Of a stretch of 64,000 nucleotides of DNA, positions 57,020 to 64,000 are shown piece after piece. Position numbers and translations under genes: made by a program. Numbering within the stretch: the first letter of the stretch is position 1; each line of letters begins with the position of its first letter. The notes under the pieces were generated by a model that was not told where the DNA came from, did no database searches, and saw only the letters and a program-made list of their open reading frames with translations. Source of the stretch: Pilimelia columellifera (GTDB lineage: Bacteria; Actinomycetota; Actinomycetes; Mycobacteriales; Micromonosporaceae); NCBI RefSeq assembly GCF_039532605.1, contig NZ_BAAARY010000001.1, positions 565,859-629,858 of the forward strand, given 5' to 3'.

Positions 57020-58543
57020 TCAGTTCTCGAATGGATCGACGTGGATCTGCCGCCTGGGCACCCCGAGCCGGCGCAGGGTACGGACCAGCCTCCGGATCAG
57101 CTTGGGCGGCCCGCAGAGGTAGACATCGCGCTCAGGCAGGCGTGGCGCCAGGTCCCGCAGGCCGTCGGCGCTGAAGGCGTACCGGGGTTCGCGGTCCTTG
57201 CGGCCGCCGGTGACGTAACGGACGGTCAGTCCGCGCTGGACCTTCAGGCCCTGCAACTCCCTGTCGAAGATCACGTCGCGGGTGTCGCGGGCCCGGTACA
57301 CAAGAACGGTGTCCGGGGGCATCTTCTCGGCAAGCGCACGGATCGGCGCGATCCCGTCGCCGACAGCCACCAGCAGGGCGCGGTCGCGTACCCGCCGATC
57401 GGGAGTGAAGTCGCCGCCCGGTCCGTACGCCCAGACCCGCGTGCCGGCCCGGAGGCTCTTGAAACGCGCGGCCCGGCGGCCGACCACCCTGACAGTGATC
57501 CGTAGCCACTGCTCATCCGGCGGCGCCGAGAGCGAGAGCGGGCGTGCGTGCCGCCACAGGCCGCCGGTGAGGAAACGCCATCGGAAATGCTGTCCGGCCT
57601 GGCCGAACCGGTCGAGCCGCCGGCCCGTCAGGTAGATCGAGACAGTGTCGGGGGATTCGGTCCGCACATGGGACACCCGCAACCGGTGCCGCAGGTTGAA
57701 CCAGATCGGGGCAATGAACCGCCCCCAGACCAGGCAGGCCAGAGCCGTCGCGTAGAGGCCGACCCAATACCAGTAGCCATAGCCCTCCCGGACGTCGGCC
57801 CCGCCAGCGAACTGGTGTCCGAACCCCAGCAGGAGCACCGCGTAGGTGCCGCGGTGCAGCAGCAGCCGGACCCCGTACGGCAGGCAACGCCGGACGACGC
57901 GGATCGCGGTCAACGCGATCACCGCCAGGAGGCCCGCGGCGACGAAAGCGTTCCGCAGGTCGTCGTCGGCGCCGATGAGGCCCTTGCCCGCCGCGACGAC
58001 GTCGACCCCCTGGGCGGTGGCCCTCGGCACGACGATTACGGCGGCGTGCGCGAGGGTGACGAGCAGCAACGGCAGGCCCAGTCCGTGGCGCCACCGCAGC
58101 AGGTCACGGGACCCGACGGAGTTCTCCAACCAGGCCATGCGGCTCGCCAGAACAACCTGCGTCAGCAGCAGTTGGCCGGTGACCAACCCGGTGACCCGCG
58201 CCAGCGCCCCGAGCCGCAGGTCCGGATCGAGCAGGTCGGCCGGATCGCTGCGGAGCCACCACACCGCGACGCTGCCGGCCAACGTCGCCCAGAACAGGAG
58301 GACGAGCAGAATCCGGTCGCCGGCGCGGTTGACGGGCCGCGACGGCGCTGGCGCGGCGGGGGCCGCGGGCGCCCGGCGTTTCGCCCGCGGCGTCGACGTG
58401 ACGGGGACCCGTGGCCGGTGCGGACGCACGTTCGGCTCGCCGACTCGGTGCCGGCCCGACGTGGGCGCCTCGGCGACCCGGTGCTGGCCCGTGGCCGGCG
58501 GCTCGCCGAACAGCCCCACGCGCGGAGCATGGTGGAAGCCCAT
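57020..58543 (-). CDS. Ferric-reductase-like transmembrane flavoprotein
   Basis: A 507-residue protein. A Pro/Arg-rich cytoplasmic N-terminus of about 80 residues is followed by six helices of the ferric-reductase-like (FRE/NOX) type, with histidines in WRHGLGLPLLLVTLAHAAVIV and LLLHRGTYAVLLLGFGHQF positioned as haem ligands. The C-terminal half is a ferredoxin-reductase module (FRWRFLTGGLWRHARPLSLS for FAD; LLVAVGDGIAPIRALAEKM and YLCGPPKLIRRLVRTL for NADPH). It would carry electrons from NAD(P)H across the membrane, probably to the FMN protein downstream. ATG 58543 chosen; a longer frame upstream exists. Confidence 0.82.
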   Translation of the reverse strand: MGFHHAPRVGLFGEPPATGQHRVAEAPTSGRHRVGEPNVRPHRPRVPVTSTPRAKRRAPAAPAAPAPSRPVNRAGDRILLVLLFWATLAGSVAVWWLRSDPADLLDPDLRLGALARVTGLVTGQLLLTQVVLASRMAWLENSVGSRDLLRWRHGLGLPLLLVTLAHAAVIVVPRATAQGVDVVAAGKGLIGADDDLRNAFVAAGLLAVIALTAIRVVRRCLPYGVRLLLHRGTYAVLLLGFGHQFAGGADVREGYGYWYWVGLYATALACLVWGRFIAPIWFNLRHRLRVSHVRTESPDTVSIYLTGRRLDRFGQAGQHFRWRFLTGGLWRHARPLSLSAPPDEQWLRITVRVVGRRAARFKSLRAGTRVWAYGPGGDFTPDRRVRDRALLVAVGDGIAPIRALAEKMPPDTVLVYRARDTRDVIFDRELQGLKVQRGLTVRYVTGGRKDREPRYAFSADGLRDLAPRLPERDVYLCGPPKLIRRLVRTLRRLGVPRRQIHVDPFEN

Positions 58544-58655
58544 GTAGTCACCCGCCTTCCGCGCCGCCGACACCGCCCTGAACTGGGCTGACGTCCACAC
58601 AAAGACTCACGCGGTTCTACGGGTGTTGGTTCGGAACAGGGCCGACGGATGTCGG

Positions 58656-60986
58656 TCAGCCCACGGGACGATCAAGCACTTCCTGGACCATCGCCAGCAA
58701 ATCGGTCTCGGTGAAGGGCTTCGACAACAGGACCACGCCGTCGTCCAGCGTCCCCTGGGCCGTGAGCACCGGCTCGGCGTACCCGGACATGAACATCACC
58801 CGCAGGCCGGGCCGCAGCGCCGTCGCCCGCTCGGCGACCTCCCGCCCCAGCATCGTCGGCATGATCACATCGGTGATGAGCAGTTCGATCGCCCGGTCGG
58901 GCTGCTCCAGCAGCCGCAGCGCGTCGGGGCCGTTGTCGGTGGTCAGCACCACGTAATTGTGGCGCTCCAGGATCCGGCGGGTGACCTCGCCCAGCGCTCG
59001 CTCGTCCTCGACGACCAACACCGTCTCCCCCCGGCCCCGCCGCGGCCGGGCGACCGCCGGCGGCGGAGGCTCCGCGGCATCGTCGGTGACAGGAAACAAC
59101 GCCGTCACCGTCGTGCCGCGCGCCGTCTCCGAGCGCAGCCACACATGGCCGCCGGCCTGCGTGATGATCCCGTACACGGTGGCGAGCCCCAAACCCGTCC
59201 CCTCGCCCTTGGGCTTGGTCGTGAAGAACGGGTCGAACGCGTGGGCGGCGACCTCCGGAGGCATCCCCGTGCCGGAGTCGGTCACCCGCAGCCGCACATA
59301 ACGGCCCGGCTGGACAGACGGCTGCTGGGACTGGAACGCCCCGTCCACCTCAAGATTGTCGGTCTCGATCACCAGCCGGCCGCCGGACGGCATCGCGTAC
59401 CGGGAGTTCACCGCCAGGTTCATCAGGACCTGCTCCAACTGACCCGGGTCCGCCCGCACCAGCCACAGGTCGTGCCCCAGCGACGTGCTCAGCTCCACAT
59501 GCTCGGCCAGCGTCCGCCGCAACAGCGCCTGGACCTCCTCCACCGCGGCGTTCAACGAGATCACCTGCGGTCGGACGACCTCGCGGCGTCCGAACGTCAG
59601 CAGTTGATGCGTGAGGGCGCTCGCCCGCCTCGCCGCCCGCTGGATCTGCTCCAGGTCCCGACGCGCGTCCTGCCACCGCAGATCACCCTCGTCCATCGCC
59701 TGGTTCAACTCCTCGGCGATGAACTCCCCGTAGTTGAGGATCACGCCGAGCAGGTTGTTGAAGTCGTGGGCGACCCCACCGGCGAGCTGCCCCAGACTCT
59801 CCAACCGCTGGGTCTGCTGCAGCCGGGACTCCAGACGCTCGCGCTCGGCCTGAGCCTTGAGGCGCTCGCGTTCGACGGTCGCCTCGATCCGGTCGGTCAC
59901 GTCGCGAATCGACGCCGACACCAGCAGACCGTCCTCGGACTCGAACGAGCTGAGGCTGATCTCGGCCGGGAACTCGCTGCCGTCCTTGCGCCGGGCCCAC
60001 AGCTGCTTGTTGTTGTGCCCCATCGGACGGGGGCGCGGGTCGGCGAAGTAGCGATCCCGCAGCTGAGGGTGCGACGGTCGGTTGCCGGTCGGCACCAGCG
60101 TCTCGACGGGCTGTCCGAGCAGCTCGTCCCGCCGGTAGCCGAGCAGCGCCTCGGCCTGGGCGTTGGCCAACACGATCCTGCCGTCCACCGCGACCCCGAC
60201 GATCGCGTCCGGGGCGGCTTCCAGGAGACCCTGGAACTTCGCCTCGGAGAGCTCCTGCTTGGTGAGGTCGCGGGAGACCGAGGCGGCGCCGATGATCCGC
60301 CCGAGCCGGTCGTAGACGGGCGAGATGCTCACTGAAACGATCATTATTCGGCCATCGGCGTTGCGACGGCGCATCCGGCGCCGGTCGATCCGCTCGCCCC
60401 GGGCGATCCGGTCCAGCAACTCCCGCTCCTGGTCGTGCTGGTCATCAGGGACGATCGCGAAGATCCGCTTGCCGACGATCTCGGCCGCCGGGTACCCGTA
60501 GATCCGCTCCGCGGCGGCGTTCCAGCTGGTAATTGTCCCGTCGAGGGTGCGGCTGACCACGGCGTCGTGCGAAGATTCGACGATCGACGCGAGCAACGCC
60601 TGGGCCTGGGCCTGGGCGAGCCGGTCGGAGACGTCACGGACCGCCGCGGCGACCATCCGGCCATGTGGCGTGGCGATCGTCGAGAGGCTTATCTCGGCCG
60701 GGAACTCAGTGCCGCCCTTGCGCCGGGCTGCCAGCGGAGCGCCATGCCCCATCGGCCGCGGCCGGCCGTCGAGCTGGTACTCGTGGCGATGGCTCGGGTG
60801 CTGGCTCCGCGCGGCGTCCGGGACCAGAATCTCGACCAGCTCGCCGACCAACTCGTCGCGACGGTAGCCGAACAGCCGCTCCGCCTGGGCGTTGATCAGC
60901 TGGATGTAACCCGTTTCGTCCACCAGCAGAATGGCGTCAGGAGCGGCCTCGAGGAGTTGGGCCGTCAGCAGCTGGTTCTGCTCCAC
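58656..60986 (-). CDS. Hybrid sensor histidine kinase with three PAS domains and a receiver
   Basis: A 776-residue cytoplasmic kinase without membrane helices. Three PAS domains come first (about 5-120, 130-245, 250-370); the first and third share near-identical blocks (RPRPMGH, ARRK, EFPAEISLS), indicating internal duplication. A coiled linker leads to the H-box GGVAHDFNN, then the ATPase domain (VLMNLAVNSRYAM; DSGTGMPPEVAAHAFDPFFTTK; GTGLGLATVYGI). The C-terminal receiver has LLITDVIMP with the phosphorylatable Asp and LSKPF. GTG 60986 is preferred to TTG 60998 because GGAGG is then 5 bp upstream. No response regulator gene is adjacent. Confidence 0.88.
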   Translation of the reverse strand: MEQNQLLTAQLLEAAPDAILLVDETGYIQLINAQAERLFGYRRDELVGELVEILVPDAARSQHPSHRHEYQLDGRPRPMGHGAPLAARRKGGTEFPAEISLSTIATPHGRMVAAAVRDVSDRLAQAQAQALLASIVESSHDAVVSRTLDGTITSWNAAAERIYGYPAAEIVGKRIFAIVPDDQHDQERELLDRIARGERIDRRRMRRRNADGRIMIVSVSISPVYDRLGRIIGAASVSRDLTKQELSEAKFQGLLEAAPDAIVGVAVDGRIVLANAQAEALLGYRRDELLGQPVETLVPTGNRPSHPQLRDRYFADPRPRPMGHNNKQLWARRKDGSEFPAEISLSSFESEDGLLVSASIRDVTDRIEATVERERLKAQAERERLESRLQQTQRLESLGQLAGGVAHDFNNLLGVILNYGEFIAEELNQAMDEGDLRWQDARRDLEQIQRAARRASALTHQLLTFGRREVVRPQVISLNAAVEEVQALLRRTLAEHVELSTSLGHDLWLVRADPGQLEQVLMNLAVNSRYAMPSGGRLVIETDNLEVDGAFQSQQPSVQPGRYVRLRVTDSGTGMPPEVAAHAFDPFFTTKPKGEGTGLGLATVYGIITQAGGHVWLRSETARGTTVTALFPVTDDAAEPPPPAVARPRRGRGETVLVVEDERALGEVTRRILERHNYVVLTTDNGPDALRLLEQPDRAIELLITDVIMPTMLGREVAERATALRPGLRVMFMSGYAEPVLTAQGTLDDGVVLLSKPFTETDLLAMVQEVLDRPVG

Positions 60987-61160
60987 GGGCACCTCCAAGA
61001 GCTGCTTCGTTACCGTGTGATTTCAACCATATACTCAGGGTAAACTGGTGGCGAGAGATGTTCGTTTATCGGCCCTCTTCGGGCAGACCACAGATCGCAT
61101 CCAACGCAGCGCGCCGAACCGCTCCACCCCGGCGGCCAGACGCCCCGCTACCGTGAGCCG

Positions 61161-61433
61161 GTGGCTAGCTTCCGAGGTACCGGCTCCCTGATCCTCTCCG
61201 ACGGCGCCACCGTGCCCGTCACCGTCGACCTGCGCTCGCGCACCGACGGAACCGTCAGAGTCTGGGGTGGCCACATCACCGCCGTCGATGACCTGACCGC
61301 TGCCGCCCTCACCCGCAACATCGGCAACGTCATCACGCTGACCCTCGACATCGGAGAGCAGGGACAAGTCCTCATCCGTCAGCTCGACAACGGCGCCGCC
61401 GAGGTCGCAGGGGCCGGCCCCGCCCCGTTCTGA
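61161..61433 (+). CDS. Small hypothetical beta-rich protein
   Basis: A 90-residue protein predicted to be mostly beta strand (FRGTGSLILSDGATVPVTVDLRS, VWGGHITAVDD, NVITLTLDIGEQGQVLIRQLDNGAAEV). No known domain; the second half resembles small barrel-like proteins seen in actinomycetes. GTG 61161 start, ribosome-binding site unclear. It is divergent from the kinase gene with 174 bp between starts. Confidence 0.5.
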   Translation: MASFRGTGSLILSDGATVPVTVDLRSRTDGTVRVWGGHITAVDDLTAAALTRNIGNVITLTLDIGEQGQVLIRQLDNGAAEVAGAGPAPF

Positions 61434-62144
61434 GCCGCGGGCAGGACAACGGCCGGTGTCGCCCCGGCGCGACCGGTGACTGGGCAGGCTGGCTGACCCA
61501 CAGCGCAGGGCGGCGCCACCAGACAGGCGCTGACGCGTCGCAGCGCCACCTGGCCGTCGCGCCGCCCGCCCAGGTCCGGGTTGGACCAGATTCGTCAGCG
61601 CGCTCGCATTCCAGTGCGGGACTCCGGTGACGTCGCGCTCCGCGAGCAGCGCACGGGAACCCCGACATCGTTCGTTCTTGCGGGTCGAGCTGAACCGTCG
61701 CATCGGATCGTGCCGCAGCCGGAACCGGTCGTGGACGGTGCCCCGCCAAACTGCCGGCGAGCCGAAGATCGGCATCGTCGTCCCACTGTGGCAACGCGAA
61801 GGTCGTGTAGTGACCGCCCAAATGAGACAACGACCGACTGGAGCCTGTCCCTGCGCAGGGCCGCTCCAGCTCCGGGCTGGCGTGCGCGCCGACGGCGCGG
61901 TCCCCGCCTATGGGTTGCCGAACGCCAGCCGGCCCGGCTGGCGGATTGCCACCCGTTTCCAGATGCCACTGACATACAGATGATGGGGAGTGCGCCGGCT
62001 ACCACGGAACGACCAGATGGTCCGGCGCCCGGGGCGCTCCTGTCGAGACTGAGCAGGGGCGGCTCGTTCCTGGCGCAACGCCTCGGCCACCGTGCCCAGA
62101 ATGCTCTTGCTGGCGATGCGGCTGGTGTGTTGCTGCGAGGTTCG
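61434..62144. other. 711-bp stretch without a supported gene
   Basis: Several open frames exist on both strands but none has a ribosome-binding site, codon usage or protein motif I would defend. The region lies immediately downstream of the 3' end of tRNA-Phe (minus strand), where mobile elements often integrate, but I see no integrase or direct repeat of the tRNA end. Confidence 0.5.
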
Positions 62145-62221
62145 TGGTGGCCAGGGGCGGGGTCGAACCGCCGACCTTCCGATTTTCAGTCGGACGCTCG
62201 TACCAACTGAGCTACCTGGCC
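62145..62221 (-). tRNA. tRNA-Phe (GAA)
   Basis: On the minus strand the sequence folds into a complete cloverleaf: acceptor GGCCAGG paired with CCTGGCC, D arm AGCTCAGTTGGTA, anticodon loop CTGAAAA with GAA at 62185-62187, T arm GGCGGTTCGACCCCGCC, discriminator A and an encoded CCA (62145-62147). The anticodon GAA reads phenylalanine codons. 74 nt without CCA. Confidence 0.95.
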
Positions 62222-63008
62222 GTGTGCGCATGCGCCGGGTAAGGATAACAGAGCCCGTGGTGTGTCCTTGGCGGGGGGCCAGCGGCGGAGTCGCGCGCTT
62301 TGCCCCGCTTGCTGTGACGTTCAGTAGCGAAACCTGCCCTTCGTCGTTACGTGTTGTGATTGTGTTGTGGGTGAGTTGCCCGTGCTGTTCCCGGGTCCGG
62401 GCAGCGGTGTGCGTGTCCCGGTTGGGCGATGTTTGTGGGTGGGGAATCCGTGCTGGTGGGCGCTGGTCCGTCTGGGCGCCTGTCGGTGGGTCGACATCCG
62501 AGCACGTGGGGAGCACGCGGGAGACCAGTGTGGTCGGTCAACGTTGGTTGCTGTGGGCGACGAGTAGACCGTGGGCCAAGCGCTGACTGTGGCGCACGGG
62601 TGCCGGTTCTTCGTCTGTCCGGCCTGCGGGATTGGACTCGAACGCCGAGGGTTGTGGGTAGGCCCTCAGGTGGGTGGGGGGTTAGAGTTGTGACCGGCTG
62701 CGGCGGGGTGCGTTGACGGGGGCGGTGGCCGTCTCGTGGCAACTCGCGGGCCGCTTCGCTGACGGCCAGTTCATGGAGGTTCCCGGGGTGGGTGTCCTGC
62801 CGGTCGTGGCGGCGGGCGCGATGAGGGTAGTGCTGGCCACTACGAACCCCATGATCCGCGAGACACGCCCTAGCCGGGTGTCTGACCGTGATGGCGATTG
62901 TCTCCAGCGGCGAGCCCTTGTTGAGCTTGGTCATCCGCTTCTGGCTTGACGAGAGGTGCGTCCGCTCGTGCCGAGGAACGAGTGTCCACCCTTTGGTTGG
63001 ATGAGGCC
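62222..63008. other. 787-bp stretch without a supported gene upstream of tRNA-Phe
   Basis: From about 62330 to 62760 the plus strand is strikingly G+T-rich (TTGTGATTGTGTTGTGGGTG, GGTGGGTGGGGGGTTAGAG), unlike coding DNA of this genome, and the apparent open frames on both strands are low-complexity. The tRNA promoter should lie just beyond 62221. I find no other feature. Confidence 0.45.
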
Positions 63009-63299
63009 ATGGAAACGAGCGACGCCGAGCCGTCCCCAGATTGTTTTCGGCTCACGGTAGACGGTGATGTCTTCGACGTTGCGTACGACCCGACGCAGCC
63101 AGGCGCCTATCACTACACCCGAGTCACCGGCCCTGCGCCGGGTTATGGGTTCACCAGCCGGCGGTCGGATCACGGCAGAAACACGACAGCGGAGCACGTG
63201 GAGGCTATTCGGTCCTTCCTCGACGTGTTGGACCCCGTGACCGGTTACATGGAGGATGACCCAGACGACGACGGCGAGGATGACACCGTCGAGCAGTGA
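63009..63299 (+). CDS. Small hypothetical protein
   Basis: A 96-residue acidic protein (CFRLTVDGDVFDVAYDPTQPGAYHYTRV, then GPAPGYGFTSRRSD and a C-terminal DDPDDDGEDDTVEQ). No recognised family, though small proteins of this style are common in actinomycetes. ATG 63009 is chosen from the onset of conserved-looking sequence; the frame is open from 62946. Confidence 0.5.
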   Translation: METSDAEPSPDCFRLTVDGDVFDVAYDPTQPGAYHYTRVTGPAPGYGFTSRRSDHGRNTTAEHVEAIRSFLDVLDPVTGYMEDDPDDDGEDDTVEQ

Positions 63300-63396
63300 C
63301 GCTGCGCCGGTGCTCCAATTGGCCGGACCCCTACACGGTCCCATCCGCCCATGCCGCTGGTGGCGCGGTGAGCCGCCCAAGGAGTTGACTGGTCAC

Positions 63397-63768
63397 ATGC
63401 GTATCTCACGAGTGGTCCCGAACCTGACTGTCAGCACCCGTGATGACCTCGACGAAGCAGTAACGCGACACTCAGTGGTCCTCGGCCTGCGGGTACTTAT
63501 GGACCACGGCTGGATCGTGACCCTCGGGGACGGTGAGGGACACCAACTCAGCGTCATGACGCGCGACGCGTCCGCACCGCTAAACCCAGACGTATCGATC
63601 TTCGTGGACGGCGTCCACGAAGCCTACGAGCGGGCGATCTCAGCGGGCGTGGAGGTCGTGCACCCGGTCACCGAGGAGGCTTGGGGCGTGACGAGGTTCT
63701 TCTACCGTGACCACACCGGCCGCGTGATCAACGTCGGTATGCACTCCATGCAGGGGCAGGCCAGCTGA
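63397..63768 (+). CDS. VOC-family (glyoxalase/bleomycin-resistance-like) protein
   Basis: A 123-residue single-domain protein of the vicinal oxygen chelate fold: RISRVVPNLTVSTRDDLDEAVTRHSVVLGLRV, HQLSVMTRDASAPLNPDVSIFVDG, and VTRFFYRDHTGRVINVGMH. Two such half-barrels usually assemble into a dimer binding a metal or a drug. The substrate is unknown. ATG 63397 lies 15 bp after GGAG. Confidence 0.8.
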   Translation: MRISRVVPNLTVSTRDDLDEAVTRHSVVLGLRVLMDHGWIVTLGDGEGHQLSVMTRDASAPLNPDVSIFVDGVHEAYERAISAGVEVVHPVTEEAWGVTRFFYRDHTGRVINVGMHSMQGQAS

Positions 63769-63854
63769 ACAGACGACTCTGCCGCATGGAGGCGCGCGGT
63801 CCAGTCACGCCACACCTCCGGCGAGGGGTGGTCCAGCGGCCCTACCCTTACCTC

Positions 63855-64000
63855 ATGCGGGTTACAGGAACCGATGAGCGGAACCTGGTCCAAGAGGGCG
63901 CCGGTGCGAACTTCGTGGTGTTCATCTACGAGGGTGGTGACGGGGCGAACGAGCCCTGGTCGGTGGACAGCTACTTGCTGACTGACACAGACCTGCCCCA
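63855..64000 (+). CDS. Hypothetical protein, truncated by the window end
   Basis: The first 48 codons of a frame starting at ATG 63855 (MRVTGTDERNLVQEGAG, FVVFIYEGGDGANEPWSVDSY) run off the end of the sequence. No domain can be called from this part. Confidence 0.4.
   Translation, partial: MRVTGTDERNLVQEGAGANFVVFIYEGGDGANEPWSVDSYLLTDTDLP

Noticed and set aside
58623..60335. 570-codon plus-strand frame opposite the histidine kinase
   Set aside because: Gln/Arg/His-rich shadow of a kinase with complete catalytic motifs.
61908..62516. Minus-strand frame through the tRNA-Phe gene
   Set aside because: The predicted peptide is the usual translation of a tRNA gene and its flank; no protein motif remains outside it.
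62630..62675. tRNA-like T-arm (GTTCGAGTCC on the minus strand)
   Set aside because: The flanking bases do not form a five-pair T stem and no acceptor, D or anticodon arm can be drawn.
62347..62934. 195-codon minus-strand frame in the gene-poor region
   Set aside because: Pro/Arg/Thr/His-rich throughout, opposite a G+T-rich strand; no ribosome-binding site.

Overview
This 64 kb window is high-GC DNA from an actinomycete. Indicators are a BldC-type regulator, a DUF3073 protein, a sterol-carrier-like gene just upstream of purF, an LpqY-SugABC trehalose importer, many GTG/TTG starts and long runs of 4-bp ATGA/GTGA gene overlaps. Micromonosporaceae is my best guess; this is inference from gene content, not a database match.

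Layout. 1-4.7 kb: a NUDIX hydrolase and, on the minus strand, lpqY-sugA-sugB-sugC. 5.0-40.0 kb: a large iron-acquisition region. It contains a minus-strand operon for ferric-siderophore uptake (binding protein, two FecCD permeases) ending in a stand-alone aryl carrier protein; a LolD/FtsX-type ABC exporter; two transposase scars; a siderophore-interacting reductase; a ten-gene plus-strand operon (entA, entC, entE, entB, a type I DAHP synthase, a GH26 lipoprotein, an adenylation-carrier-thioesterase enzyme, a chorismate lyase, a 4-hydroxybenzoate 3-hydroxylase, a glycosyltransferase); a convergent eight-gene minus-strand glycan operon (Tat-exported beta-propeller, four glycosyltransferases, two large membrane proteins, a flippase); a serine-activating EntF-like synthetase and, divergent from it, an enterochelin-type esterase. 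Four DtxR/IdeR-type iron boxes precede the uptake operon, the catechol operon (shared with the reductase), the glycan operon and the entF/fes pair.

40-49.6 kb: an exported proline-rich protein, an SCP-like gene, purF and purM, followed at once by a radical SAM/SPASM enzyme with a small aromatic/Asn-rich peptide (a cyclophane-type RiPP pair), a lipoprotein, DUF3073 and leucine dehydrogenase. 49.6-64 kb: bldC, an aldo/keto reductase, a PrsW-type protease pair, an orphan LivJ-like binding protein, an RhtA-like exporter, an FMN-binding protein with a ferric-reductase-like flavoprotein, a hybrid histidine kinase, a tRNA-Phe(GAA) and several small genes.

How the parts work together. EntC/EntB/EntA make 2,3-dihydroxybenzoate; EntE loads it on the detached carrier; the serine-coded EntF should condense and cyclise three units into an enterobactin-like trilactone, later opened by the Fes-like esterase. 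The same operon also carries a second catechol route, chorismate to 4-hydroxybenzoate to 3,4-dihydroxybenzoate, and a second aryl-type activating enzyme with its own thioesterase. Its mixing with glycan genes and the iron box on the glycan operon suggest, as inference, an iron-starvation-induced catechol-decorated glycan or glycosylated catechol. With the cyclophane RiPP pair, this is the most novel content of the window.
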